From: Enhygromyxa salina
GTDB lineage: Bacteria > Myxococcota_A > Polyangia > Nannocystales > Nannocystaceae
NCBI RefSeq assembly: GCF_000737335.2
Contig: NZ_JMCC02000107.1
Coordinates: forward strand, 1 to 64,000
Length of the DNA stretch: 64,000 bases
Reading direction: 5' to 3'
Shown piece after piece: positions 58,330 to 64,000 of this stretch. A program made the position numbers and the translations under genes. Each line of letters begins with the position of its first letter. The first letter of the stretch is position 1. Under the pieces are notes generated by a model. That model saw only the letters and a list, made by a program, of their open reading frames with translations, had not been told where the DNA came from and ran no database searches.

Positions 58330-60783
58330 CTAAAACCTCGCTTCGAGCTCGAGGCGCAAACGGTGCTCGGGGTTGGGGACCCGGCTCATGGTGCTGGCGC
58401 GGTTGTCCATCCACAGCAAGACGTCGTAGCGGGCCCGGATCAAGAACACCCGCCTGATCACATAAGACAGATCAAAGTAGGTCCACAACGATTGCTCGTA
58501 GTAATTGTTGTTGGCGATGTCTTCGAACAAATAGCGCAGGCGGCCGGTGACGCGAAACCCCGGCAAGGGTTGCGCGCGCACGATTAGCGTTGCTGCCGAG
58601 TCCTGGCGCAGGCGCGTGTGGCACGACAGGCTGGTTGGGTCGTCCGCGCAGCTGGACACGCACAGCGGGTGGTCGGGGTTATCGGTGCAGACGTTGTAGC
58701 AAGCGGGCTGGCCGTCGCCGCCACATGACTGGCTGCACGCGTCGGGGACCGACATTGGATCGTCTGGATCGAGGTCGTCGATACAGGCCTTGGGCTGGCA
58801 GTAGGGGCTGGTGGGATCGTCCTCGCACAGATCGCCCTGCTCCTTGCGGAGCAAGCTGGGGTCGTCGATGAACTCGTGCTGATACTGGGCCGTGATCGAC
58901 AGCTTGCCCTTGAACAGCTTGAACCCCATGCGCCCGGTGATCTGGCCGACCTCGGCCAAGCAGCCGCTGCGGTAGTCGGGCGAGCCGTCTTCGTTGGCGG
59001 GGTTCTGATCGATCTCGTCGGAGCCATCGTCGACGCAGCCCACCTTGTTGCGCGGCCCCGGGCGCAGGTCGACGTTGCGGTATTGCAGCCACAGCCCCGG
59101 GCGGAACCAGTCGTTGACGTCCATGTCGCCGCGCAGGTAGGTGAGCAGCTTTGGTGACTGCTGCCGCGGCTGGACCCAGACGTCGGCGACCCCGCGCAGA
59201 TCCAGACGGTTGGCGATCCGGCCACCGTAGCGGACCCGCCCGCCCGCTTCATCGCGCGCGCGGTTGCCATGAAATTTGTCGGCCTGCGAGATCGGGCCAG
59301 CGTAGGGGTTTGCGTAGCCCTTGTCGTAGTAGCGAGCGCTGAGCTCGAGCTCGTGCGAGCCAAACGTGGCGGTGTGGCGGACGATGCCAGCGAAGCCGCC
59401 GCCGCCATACTCTGGATCCAGACTGCTGGTCATGGAGTCGAAGCTGCGCGAGAGCTCGACGCCAAGATCGGACCAGCGATAGCCCCACGCTGCGTCGGCG
59501 CCGATCGCCCCCCAGGTCCCGCCGAAGGGCGTGGGCGACCACTCTTGGAAGTCCAGGTTGGCGCCATCGACCCGCCAGGACGCGGTCGCGGCGTAGCCGG
59601 TCAAGCCCACGTGCGTGCGCCGATCATAAAACCAGGTGAAGTTCCCGCCGCCCAGGAACTCGTCGTACATGTTGGGCAGGGTCTGGGTCCTGTGCGCGGC
59701 CAGTGGATCGAAGCGTGACTGGCCCTCGCGCGAGACCAACACGGCCGGCGCCGAGCAGCTGTCGTCGCTGGACAGTGGGTCCTCGCACTGGTCGGCGTCG
59801 AGGACTTGGTATTGATAGATCTGCTTGGTCTGCCACGAGCCAAACCCGTATAGCTGCACCCAGCCAACGGGCATGGACAGGTGCTTGGCGCCGATCGCCA
59901 CGCCGCGCAGGCTGTCGCGCCAGCGAAAGTCCTTGGTGCCGTAGTAGATCTCGTTGTCTGCACCGCCTGGGCACGGAGTCTGGGGCAGCTCGCCGCCGCT
60001 CTCGCGACAGATCCGACCGAGGTCGGTGTTCCGGTAGACGGCGTCGTCCATGACGAAGCCATTGGGTGTGTAGCGATCGGTGTTGTCAAAGGTCAGGCGC
60101 TGACCGAAGCCTATTCGGTAGGTACCCGCGATCACCCCAAACTGGCTCGTGTCCCACTGCACGAAGTACTTGGGCACGTTGACGCGGGGCGCCATCTCGG
60201 CCGCGATCATCGATTCGCGGTTGGGATCCCAGACCGGGTTGCCGGGCCGCTGCCGGGTCACGAAGCCCGCGACCCCAACCGTCAGCTGGCGCAGGGTCGT
60301 GACCCGGGCCTGCAAGACCATGGGGGGGATGGTCCGGTCTTCCTGGGACCACGCGGCCTGGTAGCGGACCCAGCCGTGGGTGGCGGTCAGCTTGGCCGTC
60401 TTGTCGTAGGCTTGGATGAAGGTGAGGATCGACCCAAGCTTCTCGCGGCTGAGGACGCCGGCCGCCGCGAGGTCGCCGGGTGCGTTGATGACCCCGACCT
60501 CGGCGCGATAGGCCAAGATCGCGTCTACGTCGTCGTAGGTGAGGTTGGGCAGCGAATACAGCACCTCACGATCAGCCTCGTTGAGGTCGACCCCGCGGCG
60601 TCGCAGCTCGACGAGGGTGTTGAATGTGTCCTCGGAGATCTGATCGGTAATGTACAGATCATAGAGCTCCTCCTCGTCGTCGATGTCGATGTAGATCTCG
60701 TACTCGGTGGCCCGCGCGACAGCGGGAACCAACAGCGCGAACAACACGCTGGCGAGCAGCAGGAGTCGAAGTCGAGTGTGCAT
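58330..60783 (-). CDS. Outer-membrane beta-barrel protein with N-terminal helix-hairpin-helix domain
   Basis: 817 residues from ATG 60783, which overlaps the upstream stop as TAATG; an in-frame start at 60816 lies inside the nuclease gene. Signal peptide (LLLASVLFALLVPAVARA). Residues about 63-125 form helix-hairpin-helix motifs (VDLNEADREVLYSLPNLTYD, then APGDLAAAGVLSREKLGSIL) of the ComEA type that bind DNA. The remainder is a barrel with alternating aromatic strands (for example YFVQWDTSQFGVIAGTYRIG, WRVDGANLDFQEWSP) ending in the C-terminal Phe of outer-membrane proteins (LRLELEARF). Cys-rich extracellular loops (ACIDDL...CSQSCGGDGQPACYNVC) are notable. Confidence 0.85.
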   Translation of the reverse strand: MHTRLRLLLLASVLFALLVPAVARATEYEIYIDIDDEEELYDLYITDQISEDTFNTLVELRRRGVDLNEADREVLYSLPNLTYDDVDAILAYRAEVGVINAPGDLAAAGVLSREKLGSILTFIQAYDKTAKLTATHGWVRYQAAWSQEDRTIPPMVLQARVTTLRQLTVGVAGFVTRQRPGNPVWDPNRESMIAAEMAPRVNVPKYFVQWDTSQFGVIAGTYRIGFGQRLTFDNTDRYTPNGFVMDDAVYRNTDLGRICRESGGELPQTPCPGGADNEIYYGTKDFRWRDSLRGVAIGAKHLSMPVGWVQLYGFGSWQTKQIYQYQVLDADQCEDPLSSDDSCSAPAVLVSREGQSRFDPLAAHRTQTLPNMYDEFLGGGNFTWFYDRRTHVGLTGYAATASWRVDGANLDFQEWSPTPFGGTWGAIGADAAWGYRWSDLGVELSRSFDSMTSSLDPEYGGGGFAGIVRHTATFGSHELELSARYYDKGYANPYAGPISQADKFHGNRARDEAGGRVRYGGRIANRLDLRGVADVWVQPRQQSPKLLTYLRGDMDVNDWFRPGLWLQYRNVDLRPGPRNKVGCVDDGSDEIDQNPANEDGSPDYRSGCLAEVGQITGRMGFKLFKGKLSITAQYQHEFIDDPSLLRKEQGDLCEDDPTSPYCQPKACIDDLDPDDPMSVPDACSQSCGGDGQPACYNVCTDNPDHPLCVSSCADDPTSLSCHTRLRQDSAATLIVRAQPLPGFRVTGRLRYLFEDIANNNYYEQSLWTYFDLSYVIRRVFLIRARYDVLLWMDNRASTMSRVPNPEHRLRLELEARF

Positions 60784-61334
60784 TAGCCGCACGGGGTCGG
60801 GTCGCAGCTGGCCCACAGACCCGCGGGCGGGACCTGCATCCGAGCCTGGTATTCGAGGGCCTCGTACTCGTTGGCGATGTCGTCACCGTTGGGCGAGATG
60901 TGCAGCACGCACGCGTGGCCACGCTCGATCATGACGCGATTGATCTGCTGACCCGCGAGCTCGACGTACGCCAACAGCCGATCGTAGTCGTCCCTACACT
61001 CGACGTCGTAGGTCAGCGTCACGGTCTTGCCCTCGACCAGCGACTTGTTGGCGGCCTTGGCCTGTTCGCCCCAGCACTCGAGCTGGGTGGTGGTCTCGGG
61101 CGTGTCGATCATCAGGTAGCGGACCCGCTCGCCAGAGTCGAGCTCGATCGTGTCACCGTCGATCACGCGGGCGACCTTGGCTTCGCTGGGACCACAGCGC
61201 AGCTCGTCGCCCTCGGTTGCGACGCCGTCGTCACAACCCTGCGCGAGCAACCCGATCACGACCAGCCCGGCCGCAGCGAGGACGCGCCGGCCGTGGCTGG
61301 CAGACACCAGCATGGAAGCGGAGGGCGAGATCAT
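60783..61334 (-). CDS. Thermonuclease-like (SNase) lipoprotein
   Basis: 183 residues from ATG 61334, which overlaps the stop of the upstream gene as ATGA; lipobox in GLLAQGC. SNase-fold residues are visible: VARVIDGDTIELDSGERVRY (metal-binding D and the R of the active site), DTPETT, and a KTVTLTYDVECRDDYDRLLA stretch with the second catalytic Arg (YDRLLAY). It is a secreted, surface-anchored Ca-dependent nuclease that cuts DNA/RNA. Middle gene of a tightly coupled operon. Confidence 0.88.
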   Translation of the reverse strand: MISPSASMLVSASHGRRVLAAAGLVVIGLLAQGCDDGVATEGDELRCGPSEAKVARVIDGDTIELDSGERVRYLMIDTPETTTQLECWGEQAKAANKSLVEGKTVTLTYDVECRDDYDRLLAYVELAGQQINRVMIERGHACVLHISPNGDDIANEYEALEYQARMQVPPAGLWASCDPTPCG

Positions 61335-64000
61335 TGGCATTGTTGGTTGTCGGCTCCGGGTGAGCCCAGGTCGCCGAGCCCATAGGGGGTTGTCGCGGGG
61401 CACCAGGCCACGGGCGGATCGTTGAGAATGTCGTCGTAGTTGTCGGGATCCAAGCTGGTGCTGGCACCCGTGGCCACGCTGACCCACGTGACTTGATCGA
61501 GCAGAACCCCGCCGACCCCCGCATACAGGGCGCTGTTGGAGTTGGTGAGGCCGAAGCTAATCAGCACGTCGACCGCCGGGAGCCCGCCGTTGACCATGTT
61601 GTCGCCGTTGCGGGCGATCAGCGTGGAGTCCCCAGGCGCGACCGCCAGGCAGTTGGGGTCCGCGATGGTCGCGAGCGGCCCATCCGCGAACAGCCGGCCC
61701 AGCTCGACGCCGTTGAGGTCGAAGGCCGCGAGCGCGCGGATCTCGAACCACTCGCCGTTGGCGTCGGACACCGCGTCGGGGTTGGCCATGAACTCCGAGA
61801 TCACCAGATCGCCGAGGCTCGGATTGACGATCTCGCGCATGACCATGCCGTCCATGCACATGCCCTCGTTGTTGCCGCCGCCATCACAGGCTGGGTTGAG
61901 ATCACCGGGGGTGCCCAAGTCACCGCAGCCAAACGGGGCGACGGCGTCGCACCACTCCATCGACATGGGATCGTAGCTGAGCGACTTGCCGGAGCTGACG
62001 CTGGACCAGCTGTACTCGTCGAACACCAGGCCGCCAAGCCCGATGTGCATGGAGCCGTTGGAGTTGCTGAGCGACAGGCCCGCGTACACGTGGTCGACGC
62101 TGGGCAGCGCGCAGTTGTCTGCGTCGACCTCGGTCCGCGCGAACACGATGTACGAGTCGTCCGCGACCTCGATGCAGGTGTCCGAGCTGACCACGTGGCT
62201 CACGACGTTGTTCTTGCCAAGCTCGAGGCCGTTGAGATCGAAGGCAGCGTGGGCGTGGAGCTCGAACCATTCGCCGCTCGCGTCCGGGGCTCCAGCCGGG
62301 TCGGGCATCAGCTCCGAGATCGTGAGCTGGCCCGGCAGCGGCGGGTTGATCACCCGCTCGAGCATGGTGTCGGGGTCCGTACACATGCCGCTGTTGCCGC
62401 CGCCCTCACACATGGGGTTGGCTTCGCCGGGCGTGCCCTCGTCGCCGTCGCCGTACACGCCCGCGCCGTCACACCAATTGCCGAGCGCGTCCTTGCTCTT
62501 GCTGTGGCCCGGCGTGGTCGTGGTCCAGGTTGCTTGGTCGCCTGCGCCCGCTTCAAACCGAACGAACAGGTCGCTGTTCGAGTTGTTGATCGCCATGTCG
62601 AACAGCACGTCGACCTGGGGCATGCCGCCGTTGACCAGGGGGTCGTCCGAGTGGGCGAACACCACATGGTCGCCCGGGCTCACCGTGATGCACTCGTCGC
62701 CGCCGAACCCGGGCGCGTCGCCAAAATCGACGGTGTGCTGGACCTCGCCGGCCTTGCCGATCTGCAGGCCGTTGAGGTCGCCGCTGGCCTTGGCCAACAC
62801 CTCGAACCACTCGCCCTTGCCGTCATCTACGGCTTGGGGGTTGGCCAGAAACTCGGTGATCTCGAGGTCGCCATCGTCGACCGGCGTGATGTCGCGCAGC
62901 TCGCCGTTCTCGTAGCACTGGCCGTCAGGCGGCGGGATCGGGCACTGCGCGTTGGGAGCCCCAGGCGTGCCGAGGTCGCCGTCACCGTAGGGCGTGGTGC
63001 CCTTGCACCACAGCGTCAGATCGTCGTTGGCGAGCGGATCAAAGAAGTCCGGGTCGAGCTGCCGCGACGCGCCGTCGGTCGTGGTGTCCCAGGTCACCGC
63101 GTCGAGGGTCTGCTCGTCAACGCCGATCCAGCGGGCGCCGTTGGAGTTGGACATCGCAACCTTGCTCTCCCACACCAGCGTGTCGGGCGGGAGCGCGCCG
63201 TTGAGCAGCGAGTCGGCGTTGCCTGCGATTACGGCGTACTCGCCAGGCGAGAGCACGAGGCACTCGGCGACCGCGATGATGTCCTTGGTGGCGACGTCGA
63301 AGGTCTTGGCGATCTGCAGGTTGTTGAGGTGAATGTCGGTGGTTGCGAGCGAGTGGATCTCGAACCACTCGCCGTCGCCCTCTGCGGCGGCGGCCGGGTT
63401 GGGGTGGACTTCGGTGATGACCAGCTCGCCCGGCGCGGGTGGGATCACGTCGATGAGATCGCCGCCCTCGAGGCAGGTGCTCGAGCCGCCGCACAGATCG
63501 TTGGCGGCCCGGGGGGTCGCGGCAAACTCGGGGCTGAGCGCGGTCTTGCTGTCACACCAGCTGTCGAGATCGTCGTTGGCGATCGCGTCGGGGGCCTGGA
63601 ATCCGCTGAGCGTGCGCGAGGCGTTCTCCGATGCATCGACGTAGTAGATCTCGTCGATGATGTCGTCGCACTCGATCGCCAGATAGCCGGCCGTATTGCC
63701 AAACTCACCGAGCACGTTGGCGTAGCCGTAGTCGACGTTGGGCATGCCCTCGACGAGCTCGTCGAGCATCGAGCCAACCACCGCGTAGCCGCCGGCCGGA
63801 AGCTCGACGCTGCGCGTGATCGTGTGGGTCTTGCGGCCGGTCCCGTCGGTCTTGGCGTAGACCAAGGTCAAGCCTTGCAGGTCGATCGACGCGCCGCTGG
63901 CGTTGTAGATCTCGAACCACTCGAGGCCAGCGTCCGCGCCCGGCACGTTGGCCACGACCTCGGAGATCACGAGGGCCCCGGTCAGCGGGCAGCTGCCGTC
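61331..64000 (-). CDS. Large surface protein with at least five lamin-tail domains (5-prime end outside the window)
   Basis: At least 889 residues; the frame is open to the window edge, so the true start lies beyond 64000. Five lamin-tail (LTD) domains are recognised by their starts and EWFEI/L motif: LVISEVVANVPGADAGLEWF, LVITEVHPNP...GEWFEIHS, LEITEFLANP...GEWFEVLA, LTISELMPDP...GEWFELHA and LVISEFMANP...GEWFEIRA. Bacterial LTDs are extracellular and often joined to nucleases; here the nuclease is the next gene. Sequences between LTDs contain paired Cys. The stop overlaps the nuclease start as ATGA. Confidence 0.85.
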   Translation of the reverse strand, partial: DGSCPLTGALVISEVVANVPGADAGLEWFEIYNASGASIDLQGLTLVYAKTDGTGRKTHTITRSVELPAGGYAVVGSMLDELVEGMPNVDYGYANVLGEFGNTAGYLAIECDDIIDEIYYVDASENASRTLSGFQAPDAIANDDLDSWCDSKTALSPEFAATPRAANDLCGGSSTCLEGGDLIDVIPPAPGELVITEVHPNPAAAAEGDGEWFEIHSLATTDIHLNNLQIAKTFDVATKDIIAVAECLVLSPGEYAVIAGNADSLLNGALPPDTLVWESKVAMSNSNGARWIGVDEQTLDAVTWDTTTDGASRQLDPDFFDPLANDDLTLWCKGTTPYGDGDLGTPGAPNAQCPIPPPDGQCYENGELRDITPVDDGDLEITEFLANPQAVDDGKGEWFEVLAKASGDLNGLQIGKAGEVQHTVDFGDAPGFGGDECITVSPGDHVVFAHSDDPLVNGGMPQVDVLFDMAINNSNSDLFVRFEAGAGDQATWTTTTPGHSKSKDALGNWCDGAGVYGDGDEGTPGEANPMCEGGGNSGMCTDPDTMLERVINPPLPGQLTISELMPDPAGAPDASGEWFELHAHAAFDLNGLELGKNNVVSHVVSSDTCIEVADDSYIVFARTEVDADNCALPSVDHVYAGLSLSNSNGSMHIGLGGLVFDEYSWSSVSSGKSLSYDPMSMEWCDAVAPFGCGDLGTPGDLNPACDGGGNNEGMCMDGMVMREIVNPSLGDLVISEFMANPDAVSDANGEWFEIRALAAFDLNGVELGRLFADGPLATIADPNCLAVAPGDSTLIARNGDNMVNGGLPAVDVLISFGLTNSNSALYAGVGGVLLDQVTWVSVATGASTSLDPDNYDDILNDPPVAWCPATTPYGLGDLGSPGADNQQCQ

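Overview
This is a high-GC chromosomal window from a bacterium that is most plausibly a myxobacterium of the Nannocystineae (Nannocystis/Plesiocystis/Enhygromyxa-like). That call is inference. It rests on three large eukaryotic-type Ser/Thr kinases in 24 kb, many secreted lipoproteins with Gly/Asp/Ser/Thr linkers and eukaryote-like modules (LDL-receptor A, EGF, lamin-tail, carboxypeptidase-regulatory repeats), a sterol C-5-desaturase-like enzyme (sterol synthesis is known in this group), an SLC4-type bicarbonate transporter, a terpene cyclase and an AgmX/PglI-type C-terminal domain. I saw no rRNA or tRNA genes, CRISPR arrays, complete insertion sequences, prophage or replication origin.

Layout. 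1-12.4 kb: a G-rich minisatellite, a kinase/P-loop ATPase/class III cyclase fusion, a sigma-54 activator (minus), secreted proteins, and a second kinase with TPRs preceded by another G-rich minisatellite. 12.5-26.3 kb: the sterol desaturase, then a long minus-strand block holding an F5/8-like lipoprotein, an orphan PstI-type adenine methyltransferase, a degenerate J-domain protein, a giant carboxypeptidase-regulatory-repeat protein with a C-terminal PDZ, a WD40-type kinase, and a Lys-rich protein of unknown function. 26.6-35.8 kb: an ECF-like sigma factor, broken genes, an EGF/repeat lipoprotein, an SLC4 transporter, palindromic intergenic DNA, a second ECF sigma factor, a 2-methylisoborneol-synthase-like terpene cyclase and an M14 peptidase. 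35.9-42.9 kb: two recent tandem gene duplications (propeller lipoproteins and HELTH metallopeptidase lipoproteins), with an AgmX-type lipoprotein between the pairs. 43-51.8 kb: a phosphoribosyltransferase/hydrolase couple, an unknown conserved protein, a CBS-domain site-2 protease, a DUF4139 lipoprotein, CorA and two small proteins. 52.1-55.7 kb: an orphan type VI secretion effector island (DUF2169 adaptor, broken ketosynthase-like gene, PAAR-like toxin, SUKH-like immunity protein). 55.8-64 kb: a double-FKBP lipoprotein, a geranylgeranyl-reductase-family flavoprotein, and a tightly coupled three-gene operon of a lamin-tail-repeat surface protein, a thermonuclease lipoprotein and a helix-hairpin-helix outer-membrane barrel.

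How the genes work together. The window is dominated by signalling (three kinases, two sigma factors, one sigma-54 activator, a site-2 protease) and by surface or periplasmic proteins. Many starts lie only 6-9 nt downstream of a TAnnnT hexamer, which suggests leaderless or ultra-short-leader mRNAs as a common gene architecture. The most coherent candidate for an undescribed system is the terminal operon (61331-64000, 60783-61334, 58330-60783), whose stop/start codons overlap and whose parts suggest capture, cleavage and passage of extracellular DNA at the outer membrane. The second is the toxin/immunity island at 52.1-55.7 kb.
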